NCBI RefSeq assembly: GCF_022201045.2
Contig: NC_068557.1
Location: 7,254,001-7,318,000 of the forward strand
Reading direction: 5' to 3'
Length of the DNA: 64,000 bases
DNA from: Citrus sinensis
Lineage: Eukaryota > Streptophyta > Magnoliopsida > Sapindales > Rutaceae
Shown here: in pieces, positions 36,423 through 48,332 of the stretch
Layout: each line of letters opens with the position of its first letter
How positions within the stretch are numbered: position 1 is the stretch's first letter
Notes under the pieces: model-generated
Told to the model about the DNA's origin: nothing
What the model saw: the letters and a program-made list of their open reading frames with translations, nothing else
The model's database searches: none
Position numbers and translations under genes: made by a program

Positions 36423-37146
36423 TGTTTGGGGGATATACTTCAACGAGACCAGCCGTGACGAGCAGATACCTGGTAACAGAGTGTGCTTCGGCGAAGACCA
36501 GCAGTGATGAGCAGACATCTGGTAGCAGGGTCTCGCGATCAAGTATATACTGTAAGAATCTAGTAGCAGGGGAGCAGAAGTAGGAATATTATGCTTGTCC
36601 ACGAATGCACCATCCGCGAGGCCGATCTTCTGTTAGAAGCATAAAGCCATTCCAGCTAAGGCTTGAGTCGAGAAGACTCGGTCAACGACAGTTGGCGAGA
36701 CGTGCTCTCCAACCCGAGAATCAAAGCACGAAGGCCATACAACCACCCACGATTACAGAAGTGGAATATCCACTTTCGAGAGGTGGGAGGATAACAGGCG
36801 TGAATGGAGGGAAGGTCTGAATTCAGGAGAGGCATATAAAAAGGTAGCCAACGAAGGTAAAAGGGATAGAATTTTTGACATTATAACAGAGATAAAGAAA
36901 GCTCTAAAGAACTGAGACTAAAGAAAAGCCATAAGATTAGTGGCTAGCGTTCTCAGAACCTTTATTTCTGACTTGAGCGTCGGAGGGTTTACGCCGGGGA
37001 AACAACCAGCGTACTCCGACCTGCTTCTGTGTACGCATGAACTTCTGGAGAAGAAGGCTTACGAGGAGAGATCCTGATCGTGGTGGAGTTGATCGAGCAG
37101 AGATCCTGGTCGTAGTAAAGAGGGCAACCAGATTCTCGCATCAACA
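36423..37146 (+). repeat. 5' LTR of the Tat-type element
   Basis: 724 bp, from TGTTTGGGGGATATAC to CGCATCAACA. It contains a TATA-like CATATAAAAAGG near 36834. The other copy is at 45867-46590. Confidence 0.95.
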
Positions 37147-37148
37147 TT

Positions 37149-37172
37149 TTAGCGCCGTCTGTGGGGAACTGA
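37149..37172 (+). promoter_or_regulatory. primer-binding region of the Tat-type element
   Basis: TAGCGCCGTCTGTGGGGAAC follows the 5' LTR by two bases. This block stands at the same place in many plant Tat-type elements. I have not matched it to a particular tRNA. Confidence 0.6.
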
Positions 37173-37224
37173 TAAAAAAGCTTCTGTTGATAGAGAGAGG
37201 AAAAACAAAGTAAGAGAAGAAACA

Positions 37225-38793
37225 ATGGATGTAAGAGGAAGTAGTGCACAATGAGGTGATATGAGGCTTAACGAATCCGTGACGTTGAGGGAGATAGCCA
37301 TTGAAGCACGGGAAAAAGCCATGCATGACCGAATGGAATGGATGGAAAAGCATATGGAGACCCTGACAACCATGAGGAAAGGGTGAGAGGTGGCGGAGTG
37401 GCACCAGGGCACGACGGTATGATGAGAAGTCAGACCACCAGGAGATTTGGTATTGAGAGAGGTAACTTATCTCTGCAGGGAGGAATTCATAGAGAAGAAG
37501 TGCAATTCCTAGGAAGAAAAATTTTTGATGAGGATGACGGGGTGGTGAATGTAGAGGAAACGGAGCTCAGGCAATATTTACATGATGTAGAGCAAGAGCG
37601 GGATCAAGTTGCAGCACGTGACCCTGGTCGTACAGTGCAGTTGGAGGAGAAAGTGCACAAACTAGCGCAGGTAATTGATGATATGCAAGGAAGGAGTAGA
37701 GCACCTGGTTAGAGGATAATGCTGGACAGAGAATCCCCGCTCTCGGCAGAGATTATGAGGGCAGTCATTTTAAGAGATTTTCTCCTCCCAGACCTCAGAT
37801 ATTCGGAGCGAACTGATCCGTTGGTGCACATAGAGCGCTTCAACGACATAACCGGGGTGCAAGGACTGTCTCAAGCCCAAAGATGCAAGGTGTTCCCACT
37901 ATCTCTAGAGGGACGAGCATGTGAGTGGTACAGAAAACTTCCTTGGGGGAGTATTAAAACCTTCGAGCAGATGTGCCAAGAATTTACAGAAGCAGAGAGA
38001 GGAGGAAACCCTTCAGGAATTCATCAAAAGGTTCCACCGTGCTGTCCTCGACTTGGGAGCCTTCAACCATCCTTAGGCATTAAGGGGGTTGAAAGAAAGA
38101 GTTAAGATAAGGCGGCTGTGGTATAACTTGAGAAACCCAGCTATTCAGACATATTCAGCTGCTTACGAGAAGGCTAAGAGAGACATAGAAATCGAGGAGG
38201 AAAAGGCAGCACGGATTAAGACAAACCAGCTGGAAGGATTAAAGAAGAAAGAGAAGAGAGCCGTACTAGGAAATGGACCGATTAAGATGAGGGACCACCA
38301 TGCCTCAGGTAGTGGTACAAGAGGTCGGGTAACTGCTTACCAGCCTCATCAGAGGCCACCACAGTATCAGCGCAGCAGGGCGCAACTTCCTCGCTCACCA
38401 GCTAGGAAGCCTTGGAGAAGGCATGACGCGGCATATGATCATTTTCACCCACACCCCCATGGTAGTAGAGGGAGCGGACCAGAAACGCTGCCACCGCCTC
38501 CAACTCAGAACGGAACAAATAGGGAAAGGGCAGTGCACATGATCGACCAGAACCAGGACTATGGGCGGTACACTTCCTTGAAGATGCCCCTAGACGGGGT
38601 ATACGAGACCATAAAGGATCGGGGATTACTATACCTTCCTGCCCCAATAACCAAGCTGCCTGGCAGGAGGGATAGATGACGTTATTGCAAGTTTCACGGC
38701 ACTCATGGCCATACCACAACCAAATGCAGAGATCTCAAAACCCAGGTAGAAGATTTTGTGAGAAATCGATACCTGGACGACTTCATAGATTAA
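37225..38793 (+). pseudogene. decayed gag of the Tat-type element
   Basis: Gag remnants lie in shifting frames from the ATG at 37225, which meets a stop after nine codons, to a TAA at 38791. Recognisable are the retrotransposon gag domain (PLVHIERFNDITGVQG ... CEWYRKLP, ~37720-38100) and a zinc-knuckle-like C/H motif near 38690-38730 (CKFHGTHGH...KC). The latter is cut off from upstream gag by a TGA at 38677-38679. There is a frame break near 38030-38095. Gag would form the particle that packages the element's RNA; this copy is broken. Confidence 0.85.
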
Positions 38794-38802
38794 ACTTTCC
38801 TG

Positions 38803-41800
38803 ATGATGGCCTCGACATGTGAAGGGAAGCAGAGTGACAGAAACTTAAGGCACGAGCAGCCTACAGTAAGGGTGATTGCTGGGGGCCCAACATTGGCTGG
38901 AGATTCCAACAGATCGAGGAAGAACTATGCTAGATATGCCATGACTAGTAAAAAAGTATTCTTTAACACCCCAACAGCCAAACGAGCAAGAGTCAGGCAA
39001 GTGCCAATCATGTGGACAGATGAGGATGAATAATGGATTTTATACCCACACGAGGATGCCTTAGTCATCAAGGCCACTGTTGCTAGCAAGAAGTTTGACC
39101 GGATACTGGTCGACATAGGGAGCTCAGTTGATGTATTGTTTAAGTCCACTCTGGAGGAGATAGGAATAGCAGACCTGAGATTGGAGCACACCAACACCTC
39201 CTTGAAGGGATTTGGAGGAGGAAAGCTGATCCCTCTGGATGTGGTCGAGCTGCCTATCACGATCGGAAGCTCCCCGACAGAAAGGACTATGATATTGGAT
39301 TTTGTGGTGGTTGATGAAGAGAGTCCTTACCAGATGATCCTAGGTCGGCCGTTTCTGAGGATGAACAAAGTAGTACTGTCCAATTATTATCTTGCTCTCA
39401 AGTACCGGGTGAATGAGATAGTTAGAGTGGTACGAGGAGACCAGAGAATCGCACGCAGCTGTTACTCCTCGGCAGCAAGGGAAGCAATGCAGATAACATC
39501 CCTTGATACCCGAGTGGAAGCCAAGAATGGCAGACAGGAACCTGTAGAGGAGCTGGAGACAGTAAGCTTGGGACAAGAGGATCCGAGAAAAACGATCCGA
39601 ATTGGGTCGAGACTTAGAGAAGAGCAGAAGCATGAGTTGATGCAATGCCTACAAGCTCATGTAGATGTGTTCGCTTGGACACATGAAGACATGCCAGGGA
39701 TTGACCATGAGGTCGCATGTCATAAGCTGGCAATAAAGAAAGGTGCTCGGGCATTAAGGCAAAAAATGAGGTGCTTCAACCAGGAGAGGTATGAGGCTAT
39801 AAATGACGAGGTAGAGAAGCTCTTGAAAGTAGGGTTCATTCGAGAAGTCAATTATCCTGAGTGGATATCGAATGTGGTGCTAGTAAAATAGACTAATGGC
39901 AAGTGGAGGATGTGTGTAGATTTCACGGATCTCAATAAGGTATGCCCGAAAGACAACTTTCCCTTACCAAAGATCGACCAGCTTGTAGACTCAATAGCTG
40001 GACATGGCCTGCTCAGCTTCATGGACGCGTTTTCGGGATATAACCAAATCTTCATGCACTAGCAGGATAAAGAGAGCACGACATTTATTACTAACCAGGG
40101 TTTGTTCTGTTACAGGGTAATGCCCTTCGGTCTCAAAAATACTGGGGCCACGTACCAGAGACTGGTGAATAGAATCTTTAAACCGTTGATTGGGAAAACA
40201 ATGGAGGTGTACGTGGATGACATGATAACCAAGTCTAAAATCCCGGAGGAACATGTCGAGCACCTCGATGAGACATTCGGACTTTTGAGGAAGTACAAGA
40301 TGAAGCTCAACCCGGAAAATTGTGCTTTTGAGGTCGAGTCAGGGAAATTCCTCGGATTCATAATGAGTCATAGGGGGATCGAGGCAAATCCCGAGAAGAT
40401 CCAGGCAATCATGCAGATGAGGTCTCCTCGCAACCTGAAGGAGATGCAAAGCCTTACGGGGAGATTGGCGGTATTGAGCCGATTCATATCCAAGGCTACG
40501 GATAAGTGTTAGCCATTCTTTTAGGTGATAAGGAGAGGAAAGAAAACAGAATTGACCCCAGAATGCGAAGAAGCCTTCCAGAACTTGAAACGATACTTGC
40601 AGTAAGCACCTCTGCTGTCCATACCGAGGGATGGGGACAAGTTATTTCTGTATTTGGCGGTATCAGATCGTGCCACAAGTTCTGTTATGGTGAGAGAGGA
40701 AGAAGGGATTCAGTACCTGATATACTACACCAGTAAAGCCTTACTCGATGCCGAGACTAGATACCCACCATTGAAGAAATGAGCACTCGCCCTTGTTGTT
40801 GCTGCTCGGAAGCTAAAGTCGTACTTTCAAGCATCCCCCGTCTCGGTAATAACGAATCAGCCGTTGCGTCAAACCCTGCACACGCCGGATGCTTCTGGTC
40901 GGCTCGTGAAGTGGGCTATAGAGATGAGCGAGTTCGACATTGATTACAAATCCCGAGCAGCAATAAAGGCTCAAGCAATGGCCGATTTCGTAGCAGAATT
41001 CGCAGAGTCCGAAGTATGTTTGGACCAGCTGGATATGGCTACAGACAGCAGCGAAGCTCGAGTGTGGCAGTTGCCTGTAGATGGGTCATCAGGGGAGCAG
41101 GGATCAGGAGCAGAGATTGTCTTGGAATGCCCAGAGAGGGAGGAGATCTCTTATGCTGTGAAGTTAGAGTTCACAGCCACAAATAATCAGACAGAATACG
41201 AAGCCCTGATAGCAGGTTTGGAATTGGCTAAGGCAGTGAAAGCAGATAGGGTGAAGATCAGAATTGATTTCCAGCTGGTTGTAAATTATGTCAGTGAAAG
41301 ATTTCAACCGAGAGAGGAGAAGATGAAGCAGTACCTAAAGAAAGTCAGGTAGATGATGGGGAAGTTCGAAGTGGTTGAGGTGATACAAATCTCCAGGGAG
41401 CAGAATAGACGAGCAGATATTCTGGTCAGGATAACAGCGGTAGCAGACCCAAAAATGCCAAAGTTGATCCCTCTGTAGGTGAAGTCCAGCCCAAGTATCG
41501 AGCAGAATCTGGAAGTGCTATAGATAGAACAAAAATGTTCGTGGATGGATCTAATAATTTCATACCTAAGAGATTGGGTATTACCACCAGATAAGCTGCG
41601 AGCTTGAAAGATTAGAGCCCAGGCCTCGAGATACACGATGATTGTTGGGGTGCTATATCGGCGAGGGTATACGCTACCATTCCTTCGGTGTTTGAATGAA
41701 GACGACGCGGACTACGTACTGAGAGAAGTACATGAAGGAATTTGCAGAAACCATTCTGATGGGAGGTCCCTAACCCACAAGGTTCTAAGGCAGGGATATT

Positions 41801-42430
41801 TCTGGCCGACAATGCACCGGGATGCGCAGGAGAAGACCTGGAGCTGCGTGAGCTGCCAGAGTTTTACAAGTTTCTCTAACCAACCACCAGAGAAGCTCAC
41901 CTCTATGGTCTCCCCTTGACCATTTGCTCAATGGGGAATTGATCTGATCGGGCCGTTGCCAAAGGGACGAAGAGCAGCAACACATGCAATAGTAGCGATA
42001 GATTACTTCACGAAGTGGATTGAGGTAGAAGTAGGATCACAGAGAAGAAGACAACAGATTTCGTATGGAGAAACCTGGTCTGTCGGTACGGGATCCCTTA
42101 TGCATTGATAACGGATAATGGCAGGCAGTTCGATAATCAAAGCTTCAGGGATTTCTGCTAGAACCTCGGGATAGAGTTAAAGTATTGCTCATCTGCTCAC
42201 CCTCAGTCTAACAGACAAGTAGAAGCAGCCAACAAGACGATCAAGAGGCTTTTGAAAATCAGGCTTGGAGTAAAAAAATGTGCTTGGGTTGATGAGTTAT
42301 CAGGTGTATTATGGACATACATGACAACCCACAAAACAGCAACTAGGGAAACTCCGTTCGCCTTGGCCTTCGGACACGAAATGGTCGTACCAGCCGAGAT
42401 AAGAACTACCACGCACTGGATAGTTGAAAA
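38803..42430 (+). pseudogene. decayed pol (protease, RT, RNase H, integrase) of the Tat-type element
   Basis: Domains follow in Ty3/Gypsy order. Aspartic protease (~39040-39400): the active site reads D-I-G-S-S, with Ile where Thr is expected. Reverse transcriptase (~39740-40500): contains the YVDD catalytic box. RNase H (~40850-41440): DGSS and the conserved Glu in TEYEAL. Integrase (~41580-42430): HHCC zinc finger, the first catalytic Asp in WGIDLIGP and a target-capture-like C-terminal part. At least a dozen stops or frame breaks interrupt it, for example at 39889, 40060, 40510, 41350 and several in 42050-42180. It is non-functional, and no reconstruction was attempted. Confidence 0.9.
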
Positions 42431-43230
42431 ATTTGTTAAGGCATGCAAAGGCTCACCAAGTCTCAAAGCCTGTCTTATGGCGAGACCAGAAGCCAAGCAT
42501 ACCAGGATCTGCTCAACCAAGCGAAGGCGAGCAGACTTCCAAGCATTGAAAAATTTTCTAAGGCATGCAAAGGCTCACGAAGTCTCAAAGCTTGTCTTAT
42601 GGCGAAATCAGAAGCCAAGCGTGTCAGGATCTGCTCGACCAAGCGAAGGCGAGTAGACTCCCAAGCATTGAAAAATTTTCGAAGGCATGCAAAGGCTCAC
42701 CAAGTCTCAAAGCCTGTCTTATGGCGAGACCAGAAGCCAAGCGTGCTAGAATTTGCTCGACCAAGCGAAGGCGAGCAGACTCCCAAGTATTGAAAAATTT
42801 TCTAAGGCATGTAAAGGCTCATCAAATCTCAAAACCTGTCTTATGGCGAGATCAGAAGCCAAGCGTGCCAGGATCTGCTCGACCAAGCGAAGACCAGCAG
42901 ACTCCCAAGCATTGAAAATTTTCTAAGGCATGCAAAGGCTCACCAAGTCTCAAAACTTGTCTTATGGCGAGGCCAGAAGTCAAGCGTGCCAGGATCTGCA
43001 CGACCAAGCGAAGGCGAGCAGACTCCTAAGCATTGAAAAATTTTCTAAGGCATGAAAATGCTCACCAAGTCTCAAAGCTTGTTTTATGGTGAGACCAGAA
43101 GCTAAGAGTGCCAGGATCTGCTCGACCAAGCAAAGCCGAGCAGACTCCCAGGCATTAAAATGTTGCTAAGGCACGCAAAGGTTAAGTCTCGAAGCCTATT
43201 CTGTGACGAGACCAGAAGCTAAATAAATAA
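42427..43230. repeat. ~122-bp tandem array (about 6.5 copies) within the Tat-type element
   Basis: Unit landmarks AAGGCATGCAAAGGCTCAC (or variants) recur near 42438, 42561, 42682, 42804, 42925, 43047 and 43168, so the period is ~121-122 bp. Each unit also carries GTCTTATGGCGAGACCAGAA and CGACCAAGCGAAGGCGAGCA. The first copies are most alike and the last is the most worn. The array begins right after the integrase end. Similar arrays in the 3' region of Tat elements are known to seed satellite DNA. The long plus-strand ORFs here arise only from the repeat. Confidence 0.9.
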
Positions 43231-43283
43231 ATAAACCAAAACTCTAATACTAAAAGGCAAACAAGAACAATTTTATTAAGCTT

Positions 43284-45391
43284 CTAATAGTCTGCAAAGT
43301 TGTTATATACAATGTTCAAAAAGTAATTACAACACAAGACAAGCTTAAGAAGACGGCGGGTCAGTAAGCCGAGCAGCCTCAGTTGGCTGTTCCACCTCAG
43401 GTGTAGGGGGGTATCACCAATTGCATTCGGGGGGGTACTCGCCTTACCAACATCAGTAGAGACTGTACGAGGAGGAGAGTTTTCCTCAACCACAATTGGT
43501 TCCACCTCTTCGACATCCTCTTTTGCTGCCTCCTCGTCCATGTGTTGAGCAACATCAGCTGTAAGGTCATCCATCTTCAGATCAGGGTGCTGCTTCCCAA
43601 GGACGGCCATGATGCAACGATAGGAATGTCGAAGTCCCTGGTCGTATTGGTTGTCAGCTTCCTTCTCAAAGTTCTCGACCTGAACCCGGTGGGAACCACG
43701 GAGAGATGTGAGCTAAGCCTCGTACATAGCCTTCTGCCTTTGAAGATCTTTCTTGACCTTAGTCAGCTCTTCCTTGAGAGTAATGGTCTTTGCTTGAGCA
43801 AGAGATTATCGTTCTATCAGCTTCAGATTCTCGAGATTCAAGTCCCCTTCTTTCTTCTCGGCAGCGTCGGCTCTAGTCATCGCCGATTGAATGTCCTCCT
43901 TCATCTTTAGGTCGTAACGGCCAACCTTGGCCTTGTAGTAAGTGGCCATGCAGCTGAGGTGGAAGGTGTTATACTGCATGGCCCCCACCAGTTCACCTAG
44001 GGTGCAGCCGTCAAAGTCCTCTAAGTCCTTCTTGCTCACGAGTTTAGAAAGCTCGTTCATATAGGGGACCAAATGTTCTCCTCAATTGTCAGATAAACGA
44101 GATCTTGGCCCAACGGGAGGAGAAGATGAAGCAGGATCAATGGCTACTCCGCTAGTTTCTCCGACTTTGGTAGGAGGAGGTGGTGGAGTCTTCAGGGGAG
44201 GAACCTGCTGCACAACGTTCGCCCGCTTTGCAGTGGGAGCGTCCTTATTCTGGTCTCGCTTGGCAGCTTGAGGTCGAGGACGTTTCCGAGTCAGAGCTCC
44301 AATCACAGCATCCTCTATCTTATAGCCGGTGGACACCAAACCAGATTCGACCAGGTTATAAGTAGTTAGCAGCTCTCGGTTCGAGCAGGAATTAACCAGT
44401 ACAGCCTCGACTCGCTTGAGCTAGTCGGGTTTAAGCGGGAAGTGAACACCCCAAGACCTGCAATACGAACAGACATCTGGTTAGAGTCAAACCAGTAAAG
44501 TGAGAACAACTATGGAGACAAGACATCTAAAGCGAGCAGGCAACCTGGGACCACGAAACGGGGTGGGACGCGATAATCCTTCCCGTCAATCTGTGCAATT
44601 TGACTCCAGGGACCCCCAGCAAAAAATAATTTTTTCTTCCAAGTCCCACCACCACCAGTTGGAAGATCAGTTATGAGCTTCCTACTCTTGGTACTAGATT
44701 GGAAGTAGTACCAGCCGGCATCTTTGGGGCTGCTCTTTAGCTGGTACAGGTGCTTCACCTCATCAACTGTGGGCTCGCTTTGGCAACATCTATCCCACAA
44801 TATGAACAGACCAGAGAGTACTCTCCACCCGTTGAGGTTTAGCTGACTAGGAGCTAAATTCAACCCGTTAAGTATTCGGGCAAAATAGGGTTGCAGGGGA
44901 CACCTCAGCCCATACTTAAAACTCTCCAGAAAAATGGTGACATATCCCCTAGGAGGCCGGCTAGGAGTATCTTTTTTTCCTCGGACCTTAAGAAGTATTT
45001 CATCAGGAATATCATACCTAACCTGGAGGTCATGGAGCTCGTCAAATGTGGTCATACACGTGATGAAATCAATGGCGTAATCCTGTGATAAGGCTCTACC
45101 TCCTACTGTACTCTGCCCTTCTGGTCGCGATGTTTTTGGTGAGGGCATCTCACCATAATCACCTCCTTGGTCCTCACTCAGGGTGTCTTCCGAGCCAGAT
45201 GATCTATCGTCACCGCTATTTCGGCTCGAGGAGGTTGTTTGGGGGGACATTCTCCTAGCACTAGTCCTAACACTAGATCTAATAGGTTCTAAAGGGATCT
45301 CGGAGTCAAAGGCAGCATCGGCGAGCAGACTAGGTAGGAAGTCTAACTCGTTGTCATCAACCTCAATGATTTTCTCTTTACCTTTCGACAT
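43284..45391 (-). pseudogene. antisense extra ORF (aORF) of the Tat-type element, plant transposon-protein domain
   Basis: Opposite to gag-pol, starting at the ATG at 45391-45389 (MSKGKEKIIEV). The first block (45391-44510) encodes a Ser/Glu-rich N-terminus and the domain known as putative gypsy-type transposon (Transposase_28): PRGYVTIFLESFKYGLRCPL, ARILNGLNLAPSQLNLNGWR. After a probable intron (donor CCCAG|GTTGCC near 44543, acceptor TATTGCAG near 44462) a second part continues to ~43330, with KRPRPQAAKRDQNKD, a Pro-rich run and a coiled-coil-like stretch. Stops at ~44424, ~44073-44082 and ~43806 break it. Such antisense ORFs are known in Retand/Tat elements; their role is unknown. Confidence 0.85.
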
Positions 45392-45866
45392 TCCCTAAGC
45401 TATAACCCGAGCACCACCACCAACTATTACCCAAGCAAAACAGAGAGAAAAGAGATATCAACAACTATCCAAGACTGAGGAAATAGAAGTAATACCTGAA
45501 GTAGTGGCTCAGTCGGAGAGAGTGGCTCAGTCGGAGGGAGACATGGATGGAAGCCTTTATGTCGAAACTCGTTCGCAGGAGAAACAGAAATGGAGTAAAC
45601 GACGAGTTTCTCGTTTGGGGGTTTTGAGTTTTCCTAATGAGGAACAACCCCATGAGCTGCCAGCATTTAACGGCACCAAATCCCAAGGGTTTCGTAACCC
45701 TCGGTTTGAAATTCAAATGGAGGCATAGATTTTTGCCACATCACCTCATCCGTAATTAAATGCGACACGACTCTTGGCAGCCTTTTCCTACCCTACGCAA
45801 GCCAGAACCGTTGAGTTTCTACTGTCAGCTCACTATGTTACCCAACACCAGAAACTGGGGGACCGG

Positions 45867-46590
45867 TGTTTGGGGGATATACTTCGACCAGACCAGCCGT
45901 GACGAGCAGATACCTGGTAACAGAGTGTGCTTCGGCGAAGACCAGCAGTGATGAGCAGACATCTAGTAGCAGGGTCTCGCGAGCAAGTATATACTGTAAG
46001 AATCTGGTAGCATGGGAGCAGAAGCAGGAATATTCTGTTCGTCCATGAATGCACCATCCGCGAGGCCGATCTTCTGTTAAAAGCATAAAGCCATTCCAGC
46101 TAAGGCTTGAGTCGAGGAGACTCGGTCAACGATAGTTGGTGAGACGTGCTCTCCAACCCGATAATCAAGGCACGAAGGCCATACAATCACCCACGATTAC
46201 AGAAGTGGAACATCCACTTTCGAGAGGTGAGAGGATAACAGGCGCGAATGGAGGGAAGGTCTGAATTCAGGAGAGGCCTATAAAAAGGTAGCCAACGAAG
46301 GTAAAATGGTTAGAATTTTTGACATTATAACAGAGATAAAGAAAGCTCTAAAGAACTGAGACTAAAGAAAAGCCATAAGATTGGTGGCTAGCGTTCCCAG
46401 AACCTTCATTTCTGACTTGAGCGTCGGAGGGTTTACGCTGGGGAAACAACCGGCGTACTCTGACCTGCTTTTGTGTACGCAGGAACTTCTGGAGAAGAAG
46501 CCTTACGAGGAGAGATCATGATCGTGGTGGAATTGATCGAGCAGAGATCCTGGTCGTAGTAAAGAGGGCAACCAGAATCTCGCATCAACA
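45867..46590 (+). repeat. 3' LTR of the Tat-type element
   Basis: 724 bp, the same length as the 5' LTR, with about 36 differences by eye. A purine-rich tract (GAAACTGGGGGA, 45851-45862) lies just upstream as polypurine tract. Confidence 0.95.
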
Positions 46591-47100
46591 AGTACATCAA
46601 GCTTTCATAGGATCAAATCGATTCAGACACAAAAGTACCTTCATCCAGGCATTCCATTTGATGACTCTATTATCATCTTAAGTCATCCTCCCTGCATTAA
46701 TTGGTGAAATGAGCTATAAGCAGCCAGCCCTACCCCCTCACGTCAATCCCACGAGCCTCTTATCCATTCCCATTCTTATTCGATCACGGCGGGGGGGGGC
46801 AAGTCAAAATAGAAAAACTCACAACTCCTATTGGGTTTAGGGATAATCAGGCTCGAACTGATGACGAACTTTATTTTCTTCTGGCAACAATGTGATACAG
46901 TAAGCAAGTTCATGGGGTGATCAGGCAAAGGACGATACAATATGAAGCATTGCATCTCAACCGCAAAGCACAACCACAAACCATAGACAGAAGATCATCA
47001 TTCAAAAATTTCTTCCCCAGCAACCTCTCACTTCAGAGGAAGAAAGTAGATCTAACGGTGGTAAAATTACTTATTGAAATTGAAGCAGGAGTTAACTGAT
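46591..47100. repeat. right part of the duplicated segment split by the Tat element
   Basis: Resembles 50036-50715. Shared blocks include TTCATAGGATCAAAT vs GTCATAGGATCAAAT, GGCATTCCATTTGATGACT vs GGAATTCCATTTGATGACT, CCTGCATTAATTGG, AACAATGTGATA, AAGCAAGTTCATG, GTGATCAGGCAAA and GGTGGTAAAATTACTTA. It is non-coding and lies upstream of the second TBL gene. Confidence 0.8.
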
Positions 47101-48332
47101 GAATTCTCAGCGGAATAGCTCTACAAAATTTCGTAAACTGAGCTCTTCCATTATAGTTTAAAGCGCTTAATAATGGAGGATCCTTGATTAATATGCTTGA
47201 CAAAACGTTTATGCTATTGGATATGTTAAGCCGTACATTATTCTGCCTCTGAGTAACTTCTAGTTTGTTAACATAATATCTTATAGAAAACATCAATGAG
47301 ATCAAAATAATAGCTAATGATGTCAACATTATCTGTTTTCTACCAAAAATAATAGCATTATGATAAGCCAAAAAAAGAAAAAATGTCAAATAAATGATTG
47401 AAAACTATAGGTCAAGTAAATCAAATGCTTGCAGACCCATCAGCCCAAAATGTGCAGTAACTTGTAACCCCACGAAGTTTTAGTTTGGTCTTATCTTCCT
47501 GTCTTTTAATGCATTAATATCGGCCTGCTGTGATTAGAGTTTAAGCAATTGCAGTAAAATGAAAAAAGATTGAAGCCGCCGAGTGTTGAGAGTTTATTTG
47601 TTATATCTAATCACACACCAACTATGATAAAACTAAAGTAATATGGTCGCCTAAACCATTTTTGTACCTGCTATTGGCTCAATAATTACCAGTACCTTAA
47701 ATTCAGGGTTGCACATAATTTAAATCCGACATTGATTTATAATTTGGAATCAATATGATTTGCGTTTATATTGGTCTTTAATCCAGAACCAATATAAAAA
47801 ACATCCATTTTTTGAATTAATGATTTTTACTGGACATACAGTGCCATGTGACGATGTAAGTAGCTAAATTTTTCTAGCACATACAATATAACAATTAAGT
47901 TACTCAAAAAAAAAAAAAAATGAAACCCAATTATCTTCTCCTTTTTCAAAAATTAAAATAAAATTTTGAATCATTTTTCTACATATAGGCATGAGTTATA
48001 ACATTAATGCATAGTTCGAAAATTTTCCAAAGCACTTGTGATATTGGGAACGAAAGAGTGATTAATTTTTATCAGGAGCCTGATATGCTGTCAAGTAACT
48101 AAAAGTAAAGTTATAGGAGTCAAATTTTAAAAACATCCAATGACAACTGCTCCTCAACTAATTTTACAAGTGCCAGTCTCACACTTACTTTTATTCCAAC
48201 CACTTTGTAATGCAAATCCAACCCTTGGCCTAACATTTTATATCAACTTACTAACTCTGTAAACTTAAATGACTTGTAATTCTTAATCTCATTTTGAACC
48301 AACTTCACATGTATTGAACCTTCGTCTATTTG
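47101..48332. other. promoter side of the second TBL gene
   Basis: AT-rich with a 14-base A run near 47907. No gene is seen. Confidence 0.5.

Larger units (their letters stand above)
36423..46590 (+). mobile_element. complete but decayed Tat/Retand-type Ty3/Gypsy LTR retrotransposon
   Basis: A 10.2-kb element bounded by two 724-bp LTRs (TG...CA) and flanked by GGTAC / AGTAC, a nearly perfect 5-bp target duplication. On the plus strand are broken gag, then protease, reverse transcriptase, RNase H and integrase, the Ty3/Gypsy order. Between integrase and the 3' LTR lie a ~122-bp tandem array and an antisense extra ORF. That combination is known for the Tat lineage (Retand and Ogre relatives). 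By eye the LTRs differ at about 36 of 724 positions (~95% identical), mostly transitions, so the insertion is moderately recent. Many in-frame stops show it cannot act autonomously. Confidence 0.95.

Noticed and set aside
42252-42915. Overlapping plus-strand ORFs with the peptide KACKGSPSLKACLMARPEAK
   Set aside because: They come from the 122-bp tandem repeat read in different frames, not from genes.
42427-43230. Possible CRISPR-like array
   Set aside because: The repeats are contiguous 122-bp units without unique spacers, inside a plant retrotransposon.
47033-47389. 118-codon minus-strand ORF upstream of the second TBL gene
   Set aside because: Hydrophobic chance ORF; part overlaps the non-coding duplicated segment.
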